Origin: Mycobacterium syngnathidarum
Lineage (GTDB): Bacteria; Actinomycetota; Actinomycetes; Mycobacteriales; Mycobacteriaceae
Reading direction: 5' to 3'
Assembly: GCF_001942625.1 (NCBI RefSeq)
Contig: NZ_MLCL01000078.1
Location: 69,707 to 133,706, forward strand
DNA: 64,000 nucleotides
Part shown: in pieces, positions 49,719 through 60,301 of the stretch
Numbering within the stretch: the first letter of the stretch is position 1
Layout: each line of letters starts with the position of its first letter
Program-made: the position numbers and the translations under genes
Notes under the pieces: model-generated
What the model was told of the DNA's origin: nothing
Seen by the model: the letters and a program-made list of their open reading frames with translations, nothing else
Database searches by the model: none

Positions 49719-50378
49719 CTCCAGGCTCGGCGTGTTGACCTGAACCACAAGGCCATTCGAATACGGCCGGTGCGGGTCGCGCGGATTCGTCTCGGGAAGA
49801 ATCAGACGCCAGCCCTTGTGCGGATTGTTGTCGCGGGCCACGAGGAATCCACCACTGGCGCCCAGGCCCGCGAGCTCGTCGGCACTGCGAATCTGACTGT
49901 CGGCGAACAGGTCTCCGGCCTGCGCGTGGGCCGCCGGCTCCGAAGACATCCGCCCGAGCCAGGAGGCGATCGCATCATGCACGTACGCCGCCTGGGCGTC
50001 CGACAACCGCACATCGATCAGAATCGCGGTGTCGGAGTGGGGAAAACGGGCCGGGTACACGTCGCACAGGATTCCGCCGCGCAGCACCCGGGCGTAGAAG
50101 CGGCGCATCAGCACCGAGGGCATCAGCTTGGTGGCTCCGAACAACAACGCGAACCACACTGCCACAAGCACTGTGAAGACAGCCATGTTCTGGTGATCAC
50201 GGGTGGCGATCGCGTAGGCCGCCACGCACACGAGGTAGACCGCGCCGACGGCCATCATCACCACGAACACACGGATCGTGTACGGGTACTCCACTGCGCG
50301 CTTGACTTCGTCCACCGAGTTGAGCGCGGGAATCGGACGACGTCGCTCGAATGGCACCTGAGGTGCGGGGCGGCTCAC
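49704..50378 (-). CDS. Conserved hypothetical membrane protein
   Basis: Protein of 224 aa with two transmembrane helices at about residues 37-59 and 69-88, then a soluble C-terminal domain (DTAILIDVRLSDAQAAYVHDAI). Not recognised. It converges on the four-helix protein gene, overlapping it by 15 bp, and lies just downstream of RNase J on the other side, divergent in order. Confidence 0.7.
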   Translation of the reverse strand: MSRPAPQVPFERRRPIPALNSVDEVKRAVEYPYTIRVFVVMMAVGAVYLVCVAAYAIATRDHQNMAVFTVLVAVWFALLFGATKLMPSVLMRRFYARVLRGGILCDVYPARFPHSDTAILIDVRLSDAQAAYVHDAIASWLGRMSSEPAAHAQAGDLFADSQIRSADELAGLGASGGFLVARDNNPHKGWRLILPETNPRDPHRPYSNGLVVQVNTPSLESAGK

Positions 50379-50425
50379 CGACCCAATCTAACGGCTGCAG
50401 AGACCCGCTCAGCGCACCAATTCGG

Positions 50426-52101
50426 CTAGATCTCGATGACGGTCGGGACGATCATCGGCTGACGCCGGTAGGTTTCGCCCACCCACTTGCCCACGGTGCG
50501 CCGCACCGCCTGAGCGATGCGTGTCGGGTCGGTGATGTTGTCGGCGGCAAGGCTTTCCAGTTCCCGTTCGACGTTGCGGGCCACCGGCTCCAGTGCTTTC
50601 GGGTCCTCGGAGAAGCCACGGGAGTGCAGGTGGGCCGGAGCGGCCGGCTTCCCGGTCTCGCGATGCACCACCACCGTCACCGCCACGAAACCCGAAGACA
50701 GGATGAGACGTTCGCCGAGCGTGGCGTCGCCGACATCGCCGGTGATCAACCCGTCGACGAACATCTTGCCCACGGTCACCGCGCCGGCGATCGAGGCCTT
50801 GCCTGCCACCAGGTCCACGCTCACACCGTTCTCGGCCAGTACGATGTTCTCCTGCGGCACGCCGGTGCTGGCGGCCAGTGCTGCGTTCGCGCGGAGGTGG
50901 CGCCAGGTGCCGTGCACCGGCATGACGTTGCGGGGCCGAACCCCGTTGTAGAGGAAAAGCAGCTCACCGGCATAGGCATGGCCCGAAACATGAACACGCG
51001 CTTGGGCATTGGTGACGACTCGGGCGCCGATCTTGGCGAGGGCATCAATGACGCCGTAGACCGCTTCCTCGTTGCCCGGGATCAGCGACGAGGACAGGAT
51101 GATCAGATCGCCTGCGGTCAGCGTGATGCTGCGATGCTCACCGCGAGACATCCGCGACAGCGCGGCCATCGGCTCGCCCTGCGTGCCGGTGGTGATCAAC
51201 ACGACCTTCTCGGGCGGCATCATCTCGGCCGCGCCGATGTCGAGGATGTCGGCATCGGTGACCCGTAGGTAGCCCAACTCACGGGCGATGCCCATGTTGC
51301 GCACCATCGAACGCCCGACGAACGAAACCCGCCGCCCCAGCGCCACGGCGGCATCGATGATCTGTTGCACGCGATCGACGTTGGACGCGAAGCACGCGAC
51401 GATCACGCGGCCCTCGGCCCCGCGGATCAGCCGGTGCAGCGTCGGGCCGACCTCACTCTCGGACGGACTGACGCCAGGGTGTTCGGAGTTGGTCGAATCA
51501 CACAGGAACAAGTCCACCCCGGCGTCGCCCAGGCGCGACATACCCGGCAGGTCGGTGGGGCGGCCGTCGAGCGGCTGCTGGTCGAGCTTGATGTCTCCGG
51601 TGTGCAGGACGGTGCCTGCGCCCGTGTGGATCGCAACGGCCAGACATCCCGGGATCGAGTGGTTGACCGCGAAGTACTCGCATTCGAAGACACCGTGCTG
51701 GGTGCTCTGCCGCTCGGCGACCTCCACGCACACCGGCTTGATCCGGTGCTCGCGGCACTTCTCGCGGATCAGCGCGATGGTGAACTTCGAGCCGACCACC
51801 GGGATGTCGGGGCGGAGCTTGAGCAGGAACGGGATCGCGCCGATGTGGTCCTCGTGGGCGTGCGTGACGACGAGCGCCTCGACGTCGTCGAGCCGGCCCT
51901 CGACGTGACGCAGGTCCGGCAGGATCAGGTCGACGCCGGGCTCGTCGTGCCCGGGGAAAAGCACCCCGCAGTCCACGATGAGCAACCTGCCCAGGTGCTC
52001 GAAGACCGTCATGTTGCGGCCGATTTCGCTGATTCCGCCCAGGGCGGTAACTCGCAGACCGCCGGGGGCCAGTGGCTTGGGGGGCGCGAGTTCGGTGCTC
52101 A

Positions 52102-52102
<1 letters not shown>
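50426..52102 (-). CDS. rnj: Ribonuclease J
   Basis: Metallo-beta-lactamase/beta-CASP ribonuclease of 558 aa (Rv2752c) with 5' exonuclease and endonuclease activity in RNA decay. The metal motif THAHEDHIGAIP, the SIPGCLAVAIHTGAG segment, the beta-CASP block and the PVHGTWRHLRANA region are intact. GTG start at 52102 shares a base with the dapA stop (TAGTG). Co-transcribed with dapA, as in M. tuberculosis. Confidence 0.96.
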
Positions 52103-53013
<911 letters not shown>

Positions 53014-53062
53014 TTACCCCGGACCGATCGGACTTCCGTCGCCGTCCTGACCGGCGACTCCG

Positions 53063-53815
53063 TCAAGCCTCCGTCGCCAATGGGGAGGTAGCCACCTCAC
53101 TACCATCCGCGAGCGTCGAAATCTCGAAATCGGAGAACACCGCCGGAGCCGCGTCTACGAGCTCACGCAGGCAGGCGATCGCCAGCCTGCGGATCTCCAC
53201 ATCGGCGTGTTCGCTGGCGCGCATCGCGATGAAATGGCGCCAGGCGCGGTAGTTGCCGGTGACCACGATGCGGGTCTCGGTGGCGTTGGGCAGCACCGCC
53301 CGGGCGGCCTGTCGGGCCTGCTTGCGCCGCAGAACGGCGTTGGGCTGGTCGGCGAACTTGGCTTCCAGGCGGGCCAGCAGTTCGGTGTAGGTGGCCCGGC
53401 TGGCGTCGGCGGCCGCGCTGAAGATCTCCACCAACTCCGGATCGTCCTCGAATCCGGGCGGGACCACCACCTCGGCGTCGTTCTCGGGCACGTAGCGCTG
53501 CGAGAGCTGTGAGTAGGAGAAGTGGCGGTGCCGGATCAACTCGTGGGTGGCCGACCGGGAGATGCCGGTGATGTAGAAGCTGACGCTCGCGTGCTCCAGG
53601 ACGGAGAAGTGCCCGACGTCGATGATGTGACGGATGTAGCCCGCGTTGGTCGCCGTCCTGGGATTGGGCTTCGACCAACTCTGGTAACAGGCCCGGCCGG
53701 CGAACTCGGTGAGCGCGGGCCCGCCGTCGGCATCGGTGCTCCACGGCACGTCAGGCGGCGCCTGGAATTCCGTCTTGGCGATCAGCTGCACACGCAGCGG
53801 CGCGATCTCGGCCAC
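53063..53815 (-). CDS. thyX: Flavin-dependent thymidylate synthase ThyX
   Basis: FAD-dependent dTMP synthase of 250 aa. The ThyX motif RHR-x7-S is seen in [15 protein letters not shown]. Substrate segments AWRHFIAMR and the C-terminal helix are present. GTG start at 53815. First gene of thyX-dapA-rnj. Confidence 0.96.
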   Translation of the reverse strand: MAEIAPLRVQLIAKTEFQAPPDVPWSTDADGGPALTEFAGRACYQSWSKPNPRTATNAGYIRHIIDVGHFSVLEHASVSFYITGISRSATHELIRHRHFSYSQLSQRYVPENDAEVVVPPGFEDDPELVEIFSAAADASRATYTELLARLEAKFADQPNAVLRRKQARQAARAVLPNATETRIVVTGNYRAWRHFIAMRASEHADVEIRRLAIACLRELVDAAPAVFSDFEISTLADGSEVATSPLATEA

Positions 53816-53953
53816 GAACTCACCCTACTGTCGAGCCGTCACCACCGACTCGGCACCGCGCCGAGTTCTACCCCTGGGCTGTCCATCGTCGGGCACGACG
53901 ACCTTGCCGTGGGAATCGGCGACAGATCACCCGAGTGGGACCGGTCGCGCTCC

Positions 53954-53989
53954 TACAATCGCCTGATGTCCGGCGGTTCGCAGTGCTGA
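53954..53989 (+). promoter_or_regulatory. Promoter and 7-codon leader ahead of the DMT-like gene
   Basis: A -10 element TACAAT (53954-53959) is followed 7 nt later by ATG (53966), which opens a 7-codon frame MSGGSQC ending in TGA at 53987-53989. A leaderless transcript starting here would translate this leader first, and its stop lies 2 nt past the proposed GTG start (53983-53985) of the next gene. Confidence 0.4.
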
Positions 53990-54849
53990 TCGGCGTGGCC
54001 GCCGCGCTACTGGCGTGCGCCGGTTATGGAACCGCTTCCGTGCTGCAGTCTTATGCCGCGGGGCGTTCCGGTGCGGCGGCGGGCGCGGTTGACACCGGCC
54101 CCACGCTGCGGTCGACGATCACCGCAATGCTCGCACCGATCTTCATCGCGGGAATCGCGCTCGATCTTGTCGGCTTCGCGGGCAGCATGGTATCGGCGCG
54201 GCTGATTCCACTGTTCCTGTCGCAGACGATCATCAGCGCCAACCTCGTGGTCACCGCCGTGTTGAGCATCTTTGTGCTCGGTGTCCGGCTACATCGACGG
54301 GACTGGACTGCGATCGCCATAGTGCTTGTGGCGCTGTGCATCCTGGGCGCCACCGCCGGCCGTCTGGGCGACCGCGACCCCGGCGCGGTGATGCATTGGG
54401 GCGTCCTGGTGGTGTCGGCGATCATTCTGGGCCTGGGCGCTGCGCTGGTCCGACTGCTCGGCCAGAAGGCTGCGGTTCCTGCCGGCCTGATCGCCGGGGT
54501 GCTGTACGGCGCCATGGCGGTTGCGGTACGCGTCGTCGATGGTCTCGAGCCGCTGAACGTGGGGATACTGATCGCCGACCCGGCGCTGTGGGCCATTCTG
54601 GTCGCCGGCCTCGGCGGGTTCTATCTGTTCACCGTCGCTCTCCAGGTCGGTTCGGTCAACGGTGTCGCCGCGGCGTTGGTGGTCGGCGAGACCGTGGTCC
54701 CCGGCATCGTGGGCGTGGTGCTGCTGGGCGACGTCTCACGACCGGGATACGAAGCCCTGGTGGTCGTCGCGTTCATCGCGGCCGTCGGCGGAGCCGTCGC
54801 GCTTGCCTTCTCCAGCGCTGTCGAATACGAGCGGGCGCAGAGTTCCTGA
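53983..54849 (+). CDS. DMT-like multi-helix permease
   Basis: Membrane protein of 288 aa with about nine to ten hydrophobic segments and short loops, of drug/metabolite-transporter type (DMT or EamA-like). The first helix reads VLIGVAAALLACAGYGT. I start at the GTG 53983 because a good -10 (TACAAT) lies at 53954; a GTG at 53935 upstream of that -10 would add 16 residues and is unlikely. Substrate unknown. Confidence 0.8.
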   Translation: MLIGVAAALLACAGYGTASVLQSYAAGRSGAAAGAVDTGPTLRSTITAMLAPIFIAGIALDLVGFAGSMVSARLIPLFLSQTIISANLVVTAVLSIFVLGVRLHRRDWTAIAIVLVALCILGATAGRLGDRDPGAVMHWGVLVVSAIILGLGAALVRLLGQKAAVPAGLIAGVLYGAMAVAVRVVDGLEPLNVGILIADPALWAILVAGLGGFYLFTVALQVGSVNGVAAALVVGETVVPGIVGVVLLGDVSRPGYEALVVVAFIAAVGGAVALAFSSAVEYERAQSS

Positions 54850-54969
54850 TCCGAAACTTGTCGGACCGTTCGCTTTTACTGTCCTGTTCCCCGGACACCG
54901 GGCGGCGGGTTCACAGCTTGGACCCTGCCCCGCCACCCGGCCCACCCGCCTGAATAGGAAGGCCTATCG

Positions 54970-55422
54970 ATGCTACGCACGATCATTCGCGCAGCCCTTG
55001 CCGCGACACTCCTCACCGCCGCGCTCGCCCTGGCCGGCTGTGTCTCACCGGACCGGGTCTCGACGAATCCCGCTGACACACCGCGCTGGGATGCCGCAGT
55101 GTCGTCCTCCACGCCGTCCCCGGTGGCCACACCGCCCACTGCCGCCGACTTCGTCGTCGGCGTGGTGGTCACCGAGCAGAAGTGCTTCGGCTCGGCCGGC
55201 TGCATCTATCACTACACGATCAACCCGCAATACCTCAGTACAAAGCCGTTGCCGGACAAGACAACTGTGATCTTCAAGGTCACCGGCGGTGATCAGGATC
55301 AGGTCGGCAACTTCACCATCGACGACGGTGGCACGGCGACCTTTGACCGCGAGTCGACCATCGACGGCCCCGAGGGTGCCGATTTGGCGGCCACCGTCAC
55401 CCAGGTGCTACCCGGGCGCTGA
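54970..55422 (+). CDS. Putative lipoprotein
   Basis: Exported protein of 150 aa. Signal peptide with lipobox LAGC (Cys24), then a Pro/Ser/Thr-rich linker and a small beta-rich domain with two Cys (KCFGSAGCIYHY). I do not recognise its family beyond a general mycobacterial lipoprotein pattern. It is followed by a strong hairpin at 55438-55478. Confidence 0.8.
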   Translation: MLRTIIRAALAATLLTAALALAGCVSPDRVSTNPADTPRWDAAVSSSTPSPVATPPTAADFVVGVVVTEQKCFGSAGCIYHYTINPQYLSTKPLPDKTTVIFKVTGGDQDQVGNFTIDDGGTATFDRESTIDGPEGADLAATVTQVLPGR

Positions 55423-55437
55423 GGCGTCGCCCAGACC

Positions 55438-55478
55438 GACGAATTGGTCGCTGATCGAGGGGCAGCGACCAATTCGTC
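55438..55478 (+). terminator. 16-bp perfect hairpin after the lipoprotein gene
   Basis: GACGAATTGGTCGCTG (55438-55453) and CAGCGACCAATTCGTC (55463-55478) pair perfectly around a 9-nt loop, 16 nt after the stop. No U tract. Confidence 0.8.
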
Positions 55479-55567
55479 CTCCCCCGATCCGTGGCGCATC
55501 GGCAGGCTCGGGCCAAACCGACCGATCCGGGTCCGCTCCGAGAAGTTTGCTGCCATTCTGTTCAGCT

Positions 55568-56353
55568 ATGGGCGACTTTGGGGTGGTCGGCGCGTGGATC
55601 ATGCTGGCAGTGGTCGTCGTCGGCGCCGTGGCACTGGCAGTCGGCAGCGTGCTACTGGCCAGCCGGGTCATCGCCCGGGACACGCGGCCGGAACACAACG
55701 GGATCCTTTCGCCATTCCTCACCGTGGTCGGCCTCGTCTACGGTGCACTCCTGGGCTTCACCGTGGTCGTCGGTTGGCAGCAGTACCTGTCAGCGCAGAC
55801 CAACGTGTCGAACGAGGCCTCGACATTGGTGACCATGTACCGCCAGACCGTTGCCATGCCGCAGCCGGAACAGGGACAGGTGCGCGAACAGCTCCGGCGG
55901 TATGCGGCCGCCGTGCAGGGGCCCGAATGGGGCAAGGAGGAGTTCGGCAGCATCAGCAACAACGGCCGGCACGCCCTCACCGAGATGTACCGCATCGTCG
56001 GCACCGCCGGATCCGACTCGAGCGCGAGCCAGATCAACAGCCAGTTTCTGAGCCAATTGGCGGTCCTGACTTCGGATCGCAGTGCGCGGATTCTCAATTC
56101 GAGTCCCCGGATACCCCCGCTGTTGTGGTGCGCCCTGGTGTTCGGCAGCTTGGTGCTCATCAGCCTCGCCAGCTTCATGCGGCTCGAGAACAACCGGGCG
56201 CACATGATCCTGGTGAGCTCTGTGACCGTGCTGCTGGCGCTGCTGCTCTACCTGGTCTTCATGCTCGACCACCCGTACGGCCAGGTTGGCGTGACCCCAC
56301 ATCGGTTTGCGCATGCCGTGACGGTGTTCGACCTCATCGATCAGGGAACCTGA
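55568..56353 (+). CDS. DUF4239 membrane protein
   Basis: Protein of 261 aa with helices at about 6-30, 43-65, 181-200 and 210-230; the loop between helices 2 and 3 is soluble and Gln/Glu-rich. The segment GLVYGALLGFTVVVGW and the C-terminal block agree with DUF4239. Start ATG at 55568, where the first hydrophobic helix begins. Function unknown. Confidence 0.82.
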   Translation: MGDFGVVGAWIMLAVVVVGAVALAVGSVLLASRVIARDTRPEHNGILSPFLTVVGLVYGALLGFTVVVGWQQYLSAQTNVSNEASTLVTMYRQTVAMPQPEQGQVREQLRRYAAAVQGPEWGKEEFGSISNNGRHALTEMYRIVGTAGSDSSASQINSQFLSQLAVLTSDRSARILNSSPRIPPLLWCALVFGSLVLISLASFMRLENNRAHMILVSSVTVLLALLLYLVFMLDHPYGQVGVTPHRFAHAVTVFDLIDQGT

Positions 56354-56468
56354 CCGGGCTCCCCACCGTGTCGCCGCGCCGGTTTCGACCGCGGGGCTGT
56401 TGCGCGACGACGGCCGCGACCCAGGTGCCGAAAGCCGCGAGCCCAGACACCAAACTCACCCTTGACTC

Positions 56469-56490
56469 AATTACGTGACACATCGTAATT
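56469..56490. promoter_or_regulatory. Inverted repeat upstream of TetR gene, candidate operator
   Basis: AATTACG (56469-56475) and CGTAATT (56484-56490) are perfect 7-bp arms separated by 8 nt, ending 7 nt before the GTG of the TetR gene. Typical size and position for autoregulation. Confidence 0.6.
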
Positions 56491-56497
56491 TAATGGT

Positions 56498-57109
56498 GTG
56501 TCCTCGATCACAGGCCCTGGCCGGCCGCGTGACCCTCAAACCCAGCGCGACATCATGCGCGCCACCCGTGACCTGCTGGCGCGTGACGGGTATGACCAAC
56601 TGTCCATCGAGGCCATCGCCCGCGAAGCCGGAGTCAGCCGACCCACCGTGTACCGACGGTGGCCCTCGAAGGCGCACCTGGTCTTCGATGCCGCCTTCGA
56701 GCAGCCGCCCGGCGGCGAACTCCTGTCGGTATCAGGAGATTTCGAGGACGATGTGCGCGCCTTCGCTCGGGCGGTACTCACGTTCTGGCTCGACCCCGTG
56801 GTCGAGGCCGCCGCCCTCGGCATCCTCACCGAACGCCGTCGCGACCCAGAGCTGCACATCCGCACCCAACAACTGCTCGATGAGCGGACCAAGGACGCCT
56901 TCGGCGCACTGGTTTCCTCCGGCATCGAGCAAGGCCGGGTCCAACCCGACGCCGACGTCGCCATGCTCTACCAGACGTTGATCGGCACCGCGTTCTACAC
57001 AGCCCACATGGAACCCGACGTCGATGTCGACGAGACCGCAGATCGCCTGTGCTCCTTGCTGATCAAAGGAGCCGAACGAACCCATCCCCGAAGGAAGGAC
57101 CATCCATGA
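56498..57109 (+). CDS. TetR/AcrR family transcriptional regulator
   Basis: Repressor of 203 aa. The HTH (GRPRDPQTQRDIMRATRDLL, EAGVSRPTVYRRWPSKAHL) has the YRRWPSKAHL anchor common in regulators of oxidoreductase or lipid genes; TetR_C_16-like C-terminus. GTG start at 56498. Its stop overlaps the next ATG (ATGA), so it heads a three-gene operon with the DUF1214 and sulfotransferase genes, which it probably controls. Confidence 0.9.
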   Translation: MSSITGPGRPRDPQTQRDIMRATRDLLARDGYDQLSIEAIAREAGVSRPTVYRRWPSKAHLVFDAAFEQPPGGELLSVSGDFEDDVRAFARAVLTFWLDPVVEAAALGILTERRRDPELHIRTQQLLDERTKDAFGALVSSGIEQGRVQPDADVAMLYQTLIGTAFYTAHMEPDVDVDETADRLCSLLIKGAERTHPRRKDHP

Positions 57110-58182
57110 CCGACAAGACCGAGCTGTCCGCAGCGTTCAACGGGCTGCTCGACGAAGTGCGCGCCATCGAGCGGAAACTGCTCGATGCCGACCCCGCGCT
57201 CAGCGAGCCCGACCTGCTCGATGGGTACCGGCTGGCATTCAGCGTGCTGCGCGTCGCCGTCGACGCGTATGTCTGGGGCGACCGGGACAAGCCGATCCTG
57301 GTGGATGTCATCAGCCCGTACCTCAAATGGGGTGGTGACAATTCCGACGCGTTCTATCAGCTCGCACCACTCGACCCCGCCCGTACGTACCGGGTCACCG
57401 GCAACCGAGGTGACGCGGTGTACCTGTCGATGACGGTCTACGGCGGGCCGGGCGAAGGCCGCTACAGCGACCGCATCGTCGGCACGATCAACAATCGCGA
57501 CCTCGAATTCGACGAAGACGGAAACTTCGAGTTCGTGATGAGCCCCGATCCTCAACCGGGGGCCTGGCTCAAGCTCGATCCCGACACCGAATTCGCCTTG
57601 ACCCGCGACTATCTGAACGATCCGAACACTGATCGTCGACCGACGTGGCGGATCGAGACTCTCGACCCGCCGGCGCGGCGCACCGACAGCGCCGCCGAGC
57701 TGGCCCGTCGCTTCCAGTACGCCAGAAACTGGTTGCGCGAACAGGTTTCGTTCCTACCCACCAAGGTCGAGCCGGCCAATCAGCTGCACCCCCCGTTCCC
57801 GGTGCCGCAGAACGCCTACGGCTGGTCGGCTGCCGACGCGGCGTACGCGATGGGCGCCTACGATCTCGCACCGGGTCAGGCCCTGGTCGTCGAGGGCACC
57901 TCGCCCGACTGTGCGTTCTGGAACCTGTGCCTGTGGAATCCGTTCCTGCACACCTACGACTACACCCACGAGCGGGTGACGATCAACGGCGCCCACGTGA
58001 CCTACGAACCGGACGGATCCTGGCGCATCATCATCAGCGACAAAGATCCCGGCCACCCGAACTGGGTCTCCACGGCCGGACGCTCCAAGGGCCTCATCTG
58101 GCTGCGGTGGTTCCTACCCGACGAGACCCCCGCACACCCGCAATGCCGAGTGGTCGACGTGACCGAGGTAGCGGCCCGGTGA
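57106..58182 (+). CDS. DUF1214 domain-containing protein
   Basis: Protein of 358 aa. DUF1214 lies in the C-terminal half, with the pattern PQNAYGWSAADAAYAMGAYDL and GRSKGLIWLRWFLPDE. The N-terminal helical region is of unknown family. No signal peptide. Such proteins often stand beside sulfotransferase-like genes in mycobacteria. Overlaps neighbours by 4 bp on both sides. Confidence 0.85.
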   Translation: MTDKTELSAAFNGLLDEVRAIERKLLDADPALSEPDLLDGYRLAFSVLRVAVDAYVWGDRDKPILVDVISPYLKWGGDNSDAFYQLAPLDPARTYRVTGNRGDAVYLSMTVYGGPGEGRYSDRIVGTINNRDLEFDEDGNFEFVMSPDPQPGAWLKLDPDTEFALTRDYLNDPNTDRRPTWRIETLDPPARRTDSAAELARRFQYARNWLREQVSFLPTKVEPANQLHPPFPVPQNAYGWSAADAAYAMGAYDLAPGQALVVEGTSPDCAFWNLCLWNPFLHTYDYTHERVTINGAHVTYEPDGSWRIIISDKDPGHPNWVSTAGRSKGLIWLRWFLPDETPAHPQCRVVDVTEVAAR

Positions 58183-59426
58183 CCACCAGTACGCAGCGTC
58201 CCGCCCCGATCCGATTCGACGACCTGGCCAACCCGGTGTATCCCCCGGCGGCCCAACCGATTCGCGACGGACTTGCCGCGTACGGCGCGAATCTCGACCT
58301 CGACCCGGACGCGCTGCTGACTGCGGCCATCGAGCGGACCGGGCTGCGCGATTTCGGAGACCCGGCGTTCCGGGAGCGCCTCGAGGTGCTCTGTACCGCA
58401 CTGCGCGCCGAAGCAGGTCTGTCCGACACCGGTCTGGCGATCGCGTTCGAACAGCTGGTGGGCAGCTTGGTCAACCGGCTTCGACTGGAGGCACTGATCG
58501 CCGACCATCCCGAGATCGAGGACATCGAGATCGATCGGCCGATCATCATCTGTGGCCTCCCTCGGACCGGGACCACGCACCTGCACAACTTGCTCGCCGC
58601 CGATCCCGCCCTGCGCCACCTGCCATATTGGGAGAGCCTGGAACCGATACCGGGACCGGGTGAGGACACCCCGCAACCGCGTCGCGATCGGTGCGGCGCC
58701 GGACTGGACCTGGTGCAAACCACGATGCCGGAATTCCGGCGCATGCACGACATGACCGTTGAGCACGCGCACGAGGAGATCCAGCTGCTGGCCAATGACA
58801 TCTCCGGCATGCTGTTCGAAACAACTTATTACGTGCCGAGTTTCGCGGCGCACTACAAGTCGCACGACCAAGCGGCGTCCTACGCGTACGTCAAGCGCAG
58901 CCTCAAGGCCATGCAATGGCTGCGCGGCGGCACCCGCTGGGTCCTCAAATCACCTCAGCACCTGGAGCAGTTCCCCACCCTGTCCGCCACGTTCCCGGAT
59001 GCGACTTTTATTGTCACCCATCGTGATCCGGTCGAGGTGACGCTGTCGATGATGACCATGATCTGCTACGCCACGCGAATGGCGGTGTCCCGTCCCGATG
59101 TGGCGAAGCTGACCGAGCACTGGCTGAACCGCATCGACGATCTGCTCGCCGGCTGCATCCGCGACCGCGAAGTGCTGCCCGCCGGACAATCCATCGATGT
59201 GCGGTTCGACGACTTCATGGCCGACGAGGCGGGCACCCTGGCTGCCATCTACCGCCTCGCCGACCAGCCGTTCGGCGACGATGTGCGGGCCGCGATGACC
59301 GATTTCCTCACCGAGCACCCGCGCGGACGGTACGGCGGCGTCATATACGACGCGTCGAATCTTCACCTCGATCCGGCGGCGCTGGCCGAACGTTTCCGGG
59401 ACTACCGGGAGCGGTTCCTCGGCTAG
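58179..59426 (+). CDS. Sulfotransferase family protein
   Basis: PAPS-dependent sulfotransferase-like protein of 415 aa. The 5'-phosphosulfate loop GLPRTGTTHLHNLL is near residue 126-139; the 3'-phosphate site THRDPVEV and the WVLKSPQHLEQ segment follow. Acceptor unknown (lipid or sterol alcohol possible). GTG start at 58179 overlaps the DUF1214 stop (GTGA). Confidence 0.9.
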   Translation: MTTSTQRPAPIRFDDLANPVYPPAAQPIRDGLAAYGANLDLDPDALLTAAIERTGLRDFGDPAFRERLEVLCTALRAEAGLSDTGLAIAFEQLVGSLVNRLRLEALIADHPEIEDIEIDRPIIICGLPRTGTTHLHNLLAADPALRHLPYWESLEPIPGPGEDTPQPRRDRCGAGLDLVQTTMPEFRRMHDMTVEHAHEEIQLLANDISGMLFETTYYVPSFAAHYKSHDQAASYAYVKRSLKAMQWLRGGTRWVLKSPQHLEQFPTLSATFPDATFIVTHRDPVEVTLSMMTMICYATRMAVSRPDVAKLTEHWLNRIDDLLAGCIRDREVLPAGQSIDVRFDDFMADEAGTLAAIYRLADQPFGDDVRAAMTDFLTEHPRGRYGGVIYDASNLHLDPAALAERFRDYRERFLG

Positions 59427-59443
59427 ATTCCGCCCGCCGCCCG

Positions 59444-60232
59444 TCAGTCGATCAGACCTCCGGCGCGCCGCAACGCGGCCGCGATGTGTTCGAAGTCGAT
59501 CGCCAGGTGTGCACGTGCCAGCGCTTCGGCGTCATCACCGCGCCGCCCGGCGATCGCGTCGATCAGCTGTTCGTGCTCCCGCAGGGCCCGTAGCTCCATC
59601 TGGCGCATGGTCGCCGAGTCACCCCACATGTGGGCCGGTGCGGCGATACTGACGGAGGATTCCAACTCGAGCAACGTCTGTTTGAGCACGGTGTTGCCGG
59701 CCGCGTCCATGATCGCCAGGTGCAACGCACTGTCGGCCTGCTGCGCGGCCCGGCCGCTGTCCGCACAGCGGTACGCCTCGAGCCGTTCGCGGAGCACCGC
59801 GAGGTCATGATCGGTCCGGGTCTCCGCGGCCGCGCGGCATACCGCACCGTGGATTCGGCACACGGCATCACAGCGGTCCCGAAGTTCATCAAGGCGCATG
59901 GTCAGGGTGCGTCCAACGGCGTCGGTCGACGATTCCGGCCATTGCTGCAGCACATAGGTGCCGCCGCCGCGGCCGCTGCGCCTGGTCTCCACCAATCCCA
60001 GCTCGACCAGCCGGGCCAGGGCTGCTCGTACCGTCATCCGACCGACCCGCAGGGACGCGGCGAGCTCACGCTCGGCAGGCAGGCGCGATCCGGGGAGGTA
60101 CTCGCCGATCGCCACCGCGGTGACGAGGCGGTCGGTGATCTCATCCACCCGCGATGGTGTTTCGAGTTCACGCTCCAACAGCCCGGGCGTTGCGCCCACG
60201 GACTCGGTGGTCGGCGGATCGGGTGTCCCCAT
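59444..60232 (-). CDS. FadR-type GntR family regulator
   Basis: Regulator of 262 aa. The winged helix is at about residues 28-98 (GSRLPAERELAASLRVGRMTVRAALARL), and the C-terminal FCD all-helical ligand domain carries HLAIMDAAGN and REHEQLIDAI. The FCD domain usually binds a carboxylate and often a metal. Start ATG at 60232; a GTG at 60238 is an alternative. A perfect inverted repeat lies between it and the divergent hydrolase gene. Confidence 0.92.
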   Translation of the reverse strand: MGTPDPPTTESVGATPGLLERELETPSRVDEITDRLVTAVAIGEYLPGSRLPAERELAASLRVGRMTVRAALARLVELGLVETRRSGRGGGTYVLQQWPESSTDAVGRTLTMRLDELRDRCDAVCRIHGAVCRAAAETRTDHDLAVLRERLEAYRCADSGRAAQQADSALHLAIMDAAGNTVLKQTLLELESSVSIAAPAHMWGDSATMRQMELRALREHEQLIDAIAGRRGDDAEALARAHLAIDFEHIAAALRRAGGLID

Positions 60233-60269
60233 GAACACACAGTATCGACGGACGGCGTTAAATCCTGAT

Positions 60270-60294
60270 TAATGGTCTTGTCACGAGACCATTA
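60270..60294. promoter_or_regulatory. Perfect 9-bp inverted repeat, candidate FadR-type operator
   Basis: TAATGGTCT (60270-60278) and AGACCATTA (60286-60294) flank a 7-nt centre. It lies in the 69-bp divergent region between the regulator and the iminopeptidase gene, 7 nt before its first ATG. Confidence 0.75.
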
Positions 60295-60301
60295 GTAGTT
60301 C

